From contig DAOPJV010000006.1 in assembly GCA_035399845.1 (NCBI GenBank), forward strand, positions 1-64,000: a stretch of 64,000 nt of DNA, given 5' to 3'. Every line of letters starts with the position of its first letter. The stretch's first letter is position 1. Position numbers and translations under genes: made by a program. This document shows, in pieces, positions 29,801 through 37,113 of this stretch. This DNA comes from ECT2AJA-110-A sp035399845 (GTDB lineage Bacteria > Planctomycetota > Phycisphaerae > UBA1845 > UTPLA1). Under the pieces are notes generated by a model, which was not told the origin of the DNA, ran no database searches, and saw only the letters and a program-made list of their open reading frames with translations.

Positions 29801-31379
29801 TGCGGCTGGATTCTTCCGAGATGGTGGACGAGTAGCCACGCTGCTGACTCTGCTCGAACCCGACGCCGACCTGAAAATGCCATCCACCCGTGGAGCTGCC
29901 GTCGCCGTATCCGCCCTGGATCTCCTGGCTGTAGGATTCCGACGCCGTATTCGATGTCGTGCTGCTCTCCGCCAGCGTCGTCGTGTCCGACTGAAGGAAC
30001 GACTGCGATGTGCTGGATTCGATCGACTGCTCGACTCCCTCTTCGTCCGTGTAGGTGAAGCGCTCATCGATCTCGAGGTTCATTTCGCCGATGCGGATCT
30101 GCGGAAGCGGCAGATCCGCGAGTCGCGGATTGCGATTGCGCAGGACGATCTCCTCTCGATCGTCGAGCTGGTCGCCGTCCGTGTCCGCCAGAACCAGCGA
30201 TGTGTTCAGGTTGACTTCCGACGCGTCCGCCAGGCCGTCATCATCCGTGTCCTGGTCGGCGGGATTGCTCAGCCAGACCCGCGTCTCATCACAGTCGGTC
30301 ACGCCATCGGCGTCTGTATCGTTGGAGCGTGGATCCAGCAGCCGTGCGTTTTCCTCGCTGTCCGAGAGGCCGTCGCAATCCGTGTCACGCTCGTACGGAT
30401 CGCTTGTGACGTGCGTCTGTGTCACGACGCCGTTGCCCAGCTCGATCGTCACGTCCCATCCCGCCATCTCGAACCAATCCGCGATGCCGTCACCGTCTCG
30501 ATCGACCTGAATCGACGATGGATCAACGTCGTACTGAACCGGGGCGATGCCGCGGAACGTGGCCTGCGCCGGGTTGACGAGGATGTCCGGGGGCGAGATC
30601 GGCTTGCCGGACAGATCGGTAATGCCGGACGCCGTGACAACATAGTCCACAGCGGATTGAGACAGCGTTGCGATTTCGACGACAGTCTGGTCATCGTTGA
30701 ACTGAATCTTCGGCGCCTGGGTCGGATCGTCGAGATCGCGCCCGTCGTCGATACTAAGCCCGCCCCCGTTGGGAATCACGATCTGATAGTTCGACGGATC
30801 GAGCGCTCCCGTCGCGGAGGAGAGCACCGTCTCGCTGGCGACGTCGTCGTTCCGCGGGCTCCCGAGGACCGGCTCACTGAACGTCAGTCGAACGCGTGTG
30901 GGCCCGAGTGAAATCGCGCTGACGAGCCTGGGCGCCCCGGGGAACTTCCGTTCGACAAGCGAAATGATCTGCGCGTCGGCCTCACTGATGGGCACGTACT
31001 CATAGGCGTTTCGCGCCACCATCGCCGTGCCGCCCGGAAGCGTCAATGCCACGTCCGTGACACCACTGGAGCGCGCCGGGACGATGACACGCAGCTCCTT
31101 GTCGCTCACGACCTCCACCTGTGGACTGAGGAATTCTCCGAAGAGCACCTTCACGCCACGTTCGAATTTCCTGCCGAGGATGGTCACCGGCGTGCCACCG
31201 ATCGTCGGTCCACGCCCGGGCTCGACCGTGATGTCCGATGACGGTGGCTCCAGGCCGGCCAGCTCCGAACTCGGTGGGCATCCGCCCGACGTCAGCGGAA
31301 GCAATACGAGCAGGACAGCGTTCAGCAGGACCAGGATGCGCTGACGCGCGGCGCGAGGCGATCGATGGTTGACGAACAT
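26889..31379 (-). CDS. Exported protein resembling the pore-forming B component of binary toxins (protective antigen-like), with IPT/TIG domain and calcium repeats
   Basis: 1496 residues. N-terminal export signal, with a possible weak lipobox S-G-G-C34. IPT/TIG domain about 45-125 (GPTIGGTPVTILGRKF). At 293-310 DRDGDGIADWFEMAGWDV matches the calcium site of anthrax protective antigen (PDRDNDGIPDSLEVEGYTVDV as I recall it). Further calcium loops run to 410; then NPRLADLPLPQIRIGEMNL (417-435), a Ser/Thr-rich alternating segment with a Gly/aromatic core (445-545), DGARLSVDVTVANAGDVSF (553-571), a D-E-F motif (651-653) and FGDGRVEQYR (675-684), all in the order seen in the protective antigen pore and heptamer domains. 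Residues 820-1360 add four more D-T-D-x-D-G blocks; the last 130 form an unknown domain with paired cysteines. No enzymatic A component is visible. Confidence 0.72.
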   Translation of the reverse strand: MFVNHRSPRAARQRILVLLNAVLLVLLPLTSGGCPPSSELAGLEPPSSDITVEPGRGPTIGGTPVTILGRKFERGVKVLFGEFLSPQVEVVSDKELRVIVPARSSGVTDVALTLPGGTAMVARNAYEYVPISEADAQIISLVERKFPGAPRLVSAISLGPTRVRLTFSEPVLGSPRNDDVASETVLSSATGALDPSNYQIVIPNGGGLSIDDGRDLDDPTQAPKIQFNDDQTVVEIATLSQSAVDYVVTASGITDLSGKPISPPDILVNPAQATFRGIAPVQYDVDPSSIQVDRDGDGIADWFEMAGWDVTIELGNGVVTQTHVTSDPYERDTDCDGLSDSEENARLLDPRSNDTDADGVTDCDETRVWLSNPADQDTDDDGLADASEVNLNTSLVLADTDGDQLDDREEIVLRNRNPRLADLPLPQIRIGEMNLEIDERFTYTDEEGVEQSIESSTSQSFLQSDTTTLAESSTTSNTASESYSQEIQGGYGDGSSTGGWHFQVGVGFEQSQQRGYSSTISEESSRTAQQEYSESLAQALSTSERREVTRSVDGARLSVDVTVANAGDVSFTLSNLEVTARVQDPRHRDRFLPFASLVASSGASAINLGTLQSQRGPFVFENTEIFPKLAEGLLREPRPIIFDIANYDIIDEFGRNFAFTSEEINDLTAGILIDFGDGRVEQYRVATASEFIPLDNAVDQVDGCDECPAEGPRVAKGVTMRSALAEIGLARSANESDNLSAAELAAARGSFGTSEVSIDDDDNNQTPDISVERLTRVRDVQSDVENSPRDKRYWVVMTPTGEVSPTADFSDIMLHPRDDYQLWYTRDLDQDGLFARQEFLAGSSDESTDTDNDGLSDFEEIKTGWVIQLQGQLPYSAYPHPARPDTDFDAVADIDERRYGTDPRLQDTDEDGLPEQKELIGFELERFDDDGDSSNNDFIMIEPYTSVAIIEPCSGGDGTVSTTVLSGSDDIQFFVVGTAVGAGTPIIGAGANGIIDTEPTGDDEVSSFGLAIVASEDGTALTADDDDVQVATSGSDVDAGDLIATAGCDGLLQTSATSAAIVRAIHRDLFATDPLMVDTDLDGLSDGREELLGSDPNDPNDAAIDSDHDGLLDNDEINGWDVKFVHRHNACDGSTTCLTTVHVTSDPFDPDTDRDGLPDALEFALKTNPRLRDTDGDTLSDLREYAPDFRLTEYFGDDISDRLDAFERLCALSPDCSFTPAMNPIGSSPLDVDSDDDGLIDQFEVNGWMVDVVDNDPPFLVTSNPALADTDNDGLSDREEWRGADGAGPNQEDDTFDATDPREQDTDGDGVNDNVELSQNEGSQIDWGSRNPLRRDQLLRIDFDRFKVIRDCDNTGSSGDFQFRLYLRTQNGDRRTIVHSTNDRQDLGSGCGGSNQPCYEQNSCNIRVWKMGDGDEVSIPNSFRRTFVLDYDRTASVEVWWTERTGCNHDSRFPYTNDRSIVAPLGSDLDRSFEYNTTSGNACETRVDYKVQIITN

Positions 31380-31605
31380 GAACCTCTCCCTTTGCAGACG
31401 ATTCTCGGAATTGAGTCATCCCGCCCGAAAACGGCATGGCCACGCGGAATTCCCGCATCAAGGCGCGAACCCCGGACGAAGACCGCAAACGTTTTCACAT
31501 GCGGAGCGGATTCGGATACAATGTGGCCTGTCGCCACCGATCCAGCCTCCAGTTATCCGATAGCCGAGATTCCTCGACGAGGCCGGACATTTTTTTTCGA
31601 GAAAA

Positions 31606-32202
31606 ATGCCTGAAGGCGAAAATCAACCATCCAGGAATGCCGATGGAACCGGCCCTGACGGCGCCGGCCTCTCCGCCGCCCAGTTGCTGCCGCTGGTATA
31701 CGCCGAGTTGCGGGCTCTCGCCTCGGCGCGAATGCGATCACTCGCGCGAGGCCAGACGCTGCAGCCAACGGCGCTCGTGCACGAAGCCTATGCGCGTCTC
31801 GTCGGGCGCGGCGCCAACGCGTGGAACAATGTCGGCCACTTCTATCACTCGGCGGCCCGCGCCATGCATGACATCCTCGTTGAGGACGCCCGCCGCAAAT
31901 GCACGATCAAGCGGGGTGGAACCCTGAACCGCCGGCCGATCGAGAGTGCTTCGATCGGCTTCGACACGGCGCCGGAGGACCTGCTGGCCTTGTCGGACGC
32001 ATTGGAACGACTGAAGGCCAAGTCGCAGCGGCAGTATCAACTTGTCATGCTGCGATTCTTCGCCGGCCTCTCACTGGACGACGCCGCCGCCGCCATGGGC
32101 GTCTCCGAACGAACCCTGCGCCGCGACTGGGACTATGTTCGTGCGCGCCTTCACGCCGAACTGGCTGAGGAGGTGGACGGGCGCCGTGACACGAACCCCT
32201 GA
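31606..32202 (+). CDS. ECF sigma factor, kinase-paired type (module 4)
   Basis: 198 residues. Region 2 has QTLQPTALVHEAYARLV with Thr55 in the place of the acidic motif; region 4 has LSLDDAAAAMGVSERTLRRDW. The start is the ATG at 31606. It shares a 226 bp divergent intergenic region with the protective-antigen-like gene; that region includes an AAACGTTT palindrome near 31488. The kinase gene begins inside its 3' end. Confidence 0.95.
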   Translation: MPEGENQPSRNADGTGPDGAGLSAAQLLPLVYAELRALASARMRSLARGQTLQPTALVHEAYARLVGRGANAWNNVGHFYHSAARAMHDILVEDARRKCTIKRGGTLNRRPIESASIGFDTAPEDLLALSDALERLKAKSQRQYQLVMLRFFAGLSLDDAAAAMGVSERTLRRDWDYVRARLHAELAEEVDGRRDTNP

Positions 32203-35200
32203 CCAACTGGAACTCGACGCCGAGCGGATCTTCCTCGACGCCTTGAACTGCGCGAGCGAGGAAAGGGAGGCCTTCGTCCGCGCCGCCTGTCATAACGACG
32301 CCGCGCTATTGTCACGCGTTGAACAGCTGCTCGGCCACGCTCAGTCAGCTCCATTGGATTTTCTCGTCAACGACGGACGGACCGCGGTTGCAACGGCGAT
32401 CCGCCATGACACTGCGGCGGGAACAACGCCGCCGCGGATCGGGCGGTACACCGTTGAACGACTCATCGGCGTTGGCGGTATGGGCGCCGTTTACGAGGCG
32501 ATCGACTGCGAGACGGGCAGTCGTGTCGCCGTCAAGCTGCTTCAATCCGCCTTCTCCACGCCGTCACAGATTGCCCGATTTCGACGTGAGGCCGAGATTC
32601 TGGCGAAGCTGGATCATCCGGCGATCGCCAAACTGCACGGTGTCGGTTCCGCTGAGACCATCTTCGGCAGCCATCCCTATATCGCGATGGAGTTCATCGC
32701 CGGCCGCAACCTGCGCGAGTGGGCGGCGGAAGGAGCGCGAAGTGTCCGCGAGAAAGTTGAGCTCATGGCGATCATCTGCGACGCCGCCCACGCCTCACAC
32801 GAACAGAGTGTCGTGCATCGCGATCTCAAGCCCGCCAACATCATCGTGAATGACGCCGGTCAGCCGCGGATACTCGATTTCGGCGTGTCCCTCATCGCGC
32901 GGACGGAGCGATCGACGTACACGATGCGGACCGAGACCGGGCACTTCGTCGGCACGCTCGCCTACATGAGCCCCGAACAGGTGAGCGGCGATGGCGAAGT
33001 TGTCGACGCCCGCAGCGACATCTTTTCCCTCGGCGTCGTCCTTTACGAGTTGTTGTGCGGCGCCCTGCCCTTCGACGTGAGCGGGCGATCTTTCGAGAGC
33101 GCAGCGCGCCTGATCCGAGAGACGGAACCCACGCCCCTGTCGCGGGTCGACACGGGGATTCCCGGGAATCTGGCCGCCATTGTCTCGAAGGCGATGGAGA
33201 AGGCGCCCGATCGTCGCTATCTGACGGCCAGCGCCATGGCGAATGATCTCCGGCGCTTTCTGCACGCCGAGCCGACGATCGCAGGAACGCCGAGTCTCTG
33301 GCGACAGATGACGAGCTTCTCGCGCCGGCATCGCAGGCTGGTCGCCGGCGCGTCCTTCGTTTTTCTCGTCCTGATTGCCGCCACACTCACGATCAGTTCA
33401 ATTGCCGTGCGCGAGTCCCGGTTGCGAAAGATGGCTGAGCGCAGGAGCTATCGCGCAACCCTCCTGGCCGCACAACTCGCCTTCCAAAGTGACAACATGG
33501 TCGAAGCGGGACGGCTCGTGCGCGATCTTGCGGTGATCGCAGCCGATACCTGGGAGTACCGGTATCTGCGCCGGCGGCTTGACGTCAGCACCGTTGTCCT
33601 GGCGGGACACACGGCGCCAGTCACGTCCCTCGACGTCTCACGGGATGGCGCGTTCATTGTGTCCGGATCAATGGACAACACACTCCGAATCTGGCGGATT
33701 GACGATCACACAAGTCGCGTGATTCACGGTCACGAAGGCCCCGTGCGCCAGGTACGGCTCCTGAAACACTCGGCGAGAATCGCGTCACTCTCGGATGACG
33801 GGACCATTCGGATCTGGGACGCCGATTCGCTTCAGCCGCTGCGTGTGTTCGAAGGCGCGGGACTGTCTCCCATTCGAATGGACATCTCCCCCGACGAGCG
33901 ACGCGTTGCGGCGACCTATACGGATCAGCGCATCAGGATATGGGATCTGGACAGCGGGCGCATCGTCGTGACATCGGCGCCGCACGAAATACCCATCTCG
34001 ACGATCTGCTGTCTCGACGACGCGCGCCTCCTGATCGGTGAACATCGCGGCCTGTCCTGCTGGAGCGCCGTGACGGGTGAGTGGCTCTCGTTTGCGGATG
34101 GCGGATTCGACTTCCATCCGAGCTCGATCCGCGTCAGCACAGACGGGCGGCGTTTCGTCACGAGTTGCATGGACAGCACGATGACACTGTGGGATGCGAA
34201 GCGCATCCGGCCCATCCGGCGCCTGACAGGACCTCTCGGTGGCGTCAACAGCGTGGCGATCGACGCCGAAGGCGCCGTGATCGCATCCGCCGGCGGCGAC
34301 AACTCGGTCCGAACATGGAACGCCGAAGACAGCGCTGAAATCTCAAGGTTCGTCGGACATACCGGCGCCGTTAACGCGATTGCGTTTGTGCCGGGGACAT
34401 CACTCCTCGTCAGCGGCGCCGCGGATCGCACGATCCGTGTCTGGCGCCTCGACGAGGCGACCCGCTCCGGGGGCTCGCGCGTCCTGACGGGACATCGCAG
34501 CTACGTCTATGACATCGCGTTCCAGCCGAATAACGGAATGCTCGCATCCGCCGCCTGGGATGGAGAAGTTCGACTCTGGAACACGTCGACCTGGGAGAGC
34601 GAGCGCTGTCTGAAAATCGACCCGGCGCGCGTCGAATGCCTCGCCTTCAGCCCGGCCGGCGACCGCCTGGCGACTGGCACAAGCCGGACGAAGGTGAAAC
34701 TCTGGGACGCCGAGTCCTTCGAGCTGATTCGTGAATTCGAGTTACCGGCCGCCAGCGTCAAGACAGTCGCCTTCGATCCGAGCGGTCAGTATCTGCTCGC
34801 GGTGCGAGGCAATCCGGCGAAGGATCAACCGAGCTGGCACGCGGCGGTCTGGCGAATCTCTGATGGGGAGGTCATTTCACGATTCGAGTCCGAATCGCCG
34901 CTTATTGCCGCCGCGTCCCCCAGGGGTCTGCGCCTGATCGACGCCACACCCGGCGCCGCCGTCATGATGGATCCGATGACATCGCGTCCGTTGTTCTCGT
35001 TTTCCGGCCATGAAGACGCCGTCATCCACGCGAGTTTCTCACCCGACGGCGATCGTTTCCTGACGGCGTCGAATGATGGGACGGCCGCCGTCTGGGACGC
35101 CGGCAATGGCGCCAGGCTCGCCGTCCTTCGCGGGCACAGCGATAACGTCTATGCCGCCGTGTTCTCACCCGACGAGACGCGCATCGCCACGGGATCGGAC

Positions 35201-35413
35201 GACAACACGATTCGCCTCTGGGACGCCGACACCTACGATGAGCTGCTCGTCCTGCCGGGTCACACGAAGTACATCTACGCGCTCGCATTCAGCCCGGATG
35301 GCGACACACTCGTCTCCGCTTCCGGCGACCAGACGATCCGTGTCTGGTCGGCGGCGCCCGGGGCGCGGCGATCCATCGACACGCCGAATCCTGACAATGC
35401 GCCGCCCGAATAA
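32186..35413 (+). CDS. Membrane Ser/Thr protein kinase with WD40 propellers (module 4)
   Basis: 1075 residues if it starts at the GTG at 32186, which lies 12 bases after GAGGAGG and overlaps the sigma gene by 17 bp; this start yields the family N-terminus (ERIFLDALNC, V-E-Q-L-L-G-H). The frame is open upstream to 32042 but there it runs antiparallel in sense to sigma codons. Kinase domain about 88-360: GVGGMG loop, K117, HRDLKPAN with D213, DFG at 231-233. Transmembrane helix about 386-407. Residues about 470-1060 carry at least twelve WD40 repeats (I-R-I-W-D-A, V-R-L-W-N). Expected partner of the overlapping sigma factor. Confidence 0.93.
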   Translation: MTRTPDQLELDAERIFLDALNCASEEREAFVRAACHNDAALLSRVEQLLGHAQSAPLDFLVNDGRTAVATAIRHDTAAGTTPPRIGRYTVERLIGVGGMGAVYEAIDCETGSRVAVKLLQSAFSTPSQIARFRREAEILAKLDHPAIAKLHGVGSAETIFGSHPYIAMEFIAGRNLREWAAEGARSVREKVELMAIICDAAHASHEQSVVHRDLKPANIIVNDAGQPRILDFGVSLIARTERSTYTMRTETGHFVGTLAYMSPEQVSGDGEVVDARSDIFSLGVVLYELLCGALPFDVSGRSFESAARLIRETEPTPLSRVDTGIPGNLAAIVSKAMEKAPDRRYLTASAMANDLRRFLHAEPTIAGTPSLWRQMTSFSRRHRRLVAGASFVFLVLIAATLTISSIAVRESRLRKMAERRSYRATLLAAQLAFQSDNMVEAGRLVRDLAVIAADTWEYRYLRRRLDVSTVVLAGHTAPVTSLDVSRDGAFIVSGSMDNTLRIWRIDDHTSRVIHGHEGPVRQVRLLKHSARIASLSDDGTIRIWDADSLQPLRVFEGAGLSPIRMDISPDERRVAATYTDQRIRIWDLDSGRIVVTSAPHEIPISTICCLDDARLLIGEHRGLSCWSAVTGEWLSFADGGFDFHPSSIRVSTDGRRFVTSCMDSTMTLWDAKRIRPIRRLTGPLGGVNSVAIDAEGAVIASAGGDNSVRTWNAEDSAEISRFVGHTGAVNAIAFVPGTSLLVSGAADRTIRVWRLDEATRSGGSRVLTGHRSYVYDIAFQPNNGMLASAAWDGEVRLWNTSTWESERCLKIDPARVECLAFSPAGDRLATGTSRTKVKLWDAESFELIREFELPAASVKTVAFDPSGQYLLAVRGNPAKDQPSWHAAVWRISDGEVISRFESESPLIAAASPRGLRLIDATPGAAVMMDPMTSRPLFSFSGHEDAVIHASFSPDGDRFLTASNDGTAAVWDAGNGARLAVLRGHSDNVYAAVFSPDETRIATGSDDNTIRLWDADTYDELLVLPGHTKYIYALAFSPDGDTLVSASGDQTIRVWSAAPGARRSIDTPNPDNAPPE

Positions 35414-35422
35414 CCCGCCAGC

Positions 35423-35435
35423 TGAAACTGTTTCA
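35423..35435. promoter_or_regulatory. Putative LacI-family operator upstream of GH16
   Basis: TGAAACTGTTTCA is a perfect 6-1-6 palindrome 105 bp before the GH16 start. The same core recurs in the GH3/lacI intergenic region. A TATAGT at 35489-35494 could be a -10 box downstream of it. The operator role is inferred. Confidence 0.5.
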
Positions 35436-35539
35436 ACCAACTTCGCCCCGTTTCGGGATGAATTCCTGCAACAGCGACGTCGTGCCGTTATAGTAATAAG
35501 GGATACGTCTTCGATTCTTGAACCCACGGAACCAAGCTT

Positions 35540-37015
35540 ATGCACCGACGCGCCGCCATCCCGCTCATCGCCATGCTCGCCATCAGCTCGATCGCGAGCG
35601 CGGACCAGACTCTGATCTGGTCTGACGAATTCGACGGGACAACGCTGAACGCGAACAACTGGTCCTACCAGCTTGGGGACGGATCGCAATATGGTCTGGC
35701 CGGCTGGGGCAACAACGAGTTGCAGTACTACACATCGCGCCCCGAGAACATCTATGTCGCCGACGGCGAACTGCACATCGTCGCGCGACAGGAGTCTTTT
35801 TCCGGCTACAACTACACGTCCGCGAGAATTCGAACCGAGAACAAGGCGGACTTCCTCTACGGGAAGATCGAGGCGCGAATCCGGATTCCCTCGACGAAGG
35901 GGATCTGGCCCGCCTTCTGGATGCTGCCGACGGATTCCCCCCTGGGTGGCTGGGCCTCGAGTGGCGAAATCGACATCATGGAGTCCGTCAATCTCGCGGA
36001 CACGATCTACGGAACGATTCACTACGGGGGAACCTGGCCGCAGAACACACACTCAGGCGGTACGCGAACGGCCGGAATCGACTACTCCCAGGATTTTCAT
36101 GTCTATACCCTCGAATGGACGCCGGGCTACCTTCGATGGTACGTCGATGGCATCGCCTTTTACACGCGTGTGGCGTCGAACTGGTATTCGACGGCGGCGC
36201 CTGACGATGAGAACGCCCCCTTCGATCATCCGTTTCATGTCCTGCTGAACATCGCCGTCGGCGGCAATTTCCCGGGGAACCCGGATGGCTCAAGCGTGTT
36301 TCCGCAGGAGATGATCGTTGACTGGGTACGCGTCTATCAGGACACGCCGACGCAGGAGCCCTACAGCGGTCAGCCGCAGGCGATTCCCGGCCGCGTCGAG
36401 ATGGAGGACTTCGACACGGGCGGTCAAGGCATAGCCTACAACGACTGCACGACAGCGAACGATGGCGGCGCCTATCGCCCGCTGGACAGCGTCGACCTGG
36501 AGGCCTGCAACGAAGGCGGTTTCAACATTGGCTGGATGTGCGCCGGCGAATGGGTGGAATACACAGTCAATGTCGCCGACACGGGCGTCTATGCCGTTGC
36601 GGCGCGCGTCGCCTCGCAGCAGTCCAACGCGGCCTTCCGGCTGGAAATAGATGATGTTCCCGTCACGGCCGATCTGAGCGTGCCGAACACAAACGGCTGG
36701 CAGAACTGGACCACGATCAATGACGAGGCCACGCTCGATGCCGGCGAACACGTCCTTCGATTCGCCAATGCGGCGTCGGCCGAATTCAATATCAACTGGA
36801 TCGAATTCACGCCGACCTGCACGCCGGGTGATCTCAACGCCGACGGTGTCGTCGACGGCGCCGACATCACACGATTTGCCGCGGCGCTCGCCAATCCGCA
36901 GAGCGCCGGGATCTTCGAACTCTGCGCCGCCGACGTCGATCAGGACGGCCAGATCGAAATCACGGACGACGTCGTCGCATTCGTCAACTGCCTGTTGTCG
37001 TCCACCTGCCCGTAA
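35540..37015 (+). CDS. Secreted GH16 endo-beta-1,3-glucanase (laminarinase-like) with CBM6 and dockerin-like tail
   Basis: 491 residues. Signal peptide cleaved near S-I-A-S-A-D. GH16 domain about 23-270 with the signature G-E-I-D-I-M-E (nucleophile E143, D145, acid/base E148) and W-P-A-F-W-M-L-P before it; the Met-containing E-I-D-I-M-E form is typical of beta-1,3-glucanases. Residues about 285-425 resemble CBM6 (RVEMEDFDTGGQGIAYND, GEWVEYTVNV, FNINWIEF). The tail (425-491) has two dockerin-like calcium loops (GDLNADGVVDGADI, DVDQDGQIEI). Secreted or surface-held; cuts beta-1,3-glucan chains internally. A LacI-type operator lies upstream. Confidence 0.93.
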   Translation: MHRRAAIPLIAMLAISSIASADQTLIWSDEFDGTTLNANNWSYQLGDGSQYGLAGWGNNELQYYTSRPENIYVADGELHIVARQESFSGYNYTSARIRTENKADFLYGKIEARIRIPSTKGIWPAFWMLPTDSPLGGWASSGEIDIMESVNLADTIYGTIHYGGTWPQNTHSGGTRTAGIDYSQDFHVYTLEWTPGYLRWYVDGIAFYTRVASNWYSTAAPDDENAPFDHPFHVLLNIAVGGNFPGNPDGSSVFPQEMIVDWVRVYQDTPTQEPYSGQPQAIPGRVEMEDFDTGGQGIAYNDCTTANDGGAYRPLDSVDLEACNEGGFNIGWMCAGEWVEYTVNVADTGVYAVAARVASQQSNAAFRLEIDDVPVTADLSVPNTNGWQNWTTINDEATLDAGEHVLRFANAASAEFNINWIEFTPTCTPGDLNADGVVDGADITRFAAALANPQSAGIFELCAADVDQDGQIEITDDVVAFVNCLLSSTCP

Positions 37016-37049
37016 CACAAAACGATTCGCCGGGGAACCATGCGAATCG
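37016..37049 (-). terminator. Terminator between convergent GH16 and GH3 genes
   Basis: CGATTCGC (37023-37030) pairs with GCGAATCG (37042-37049) around an 11-base loop. Read on the minus strand the stem is followed by TTTTGTG, so it should terminate the GH3 transcript, and it may also act on the GH16 transcript. Confidence 0.55.
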
Positions 37050-37113
37050 ACGACGATCCTTCGCCGGCATGGACCACGGCGTTCGTGTCGCCGCCAGACA
37101 CCAATGGCGCGGG

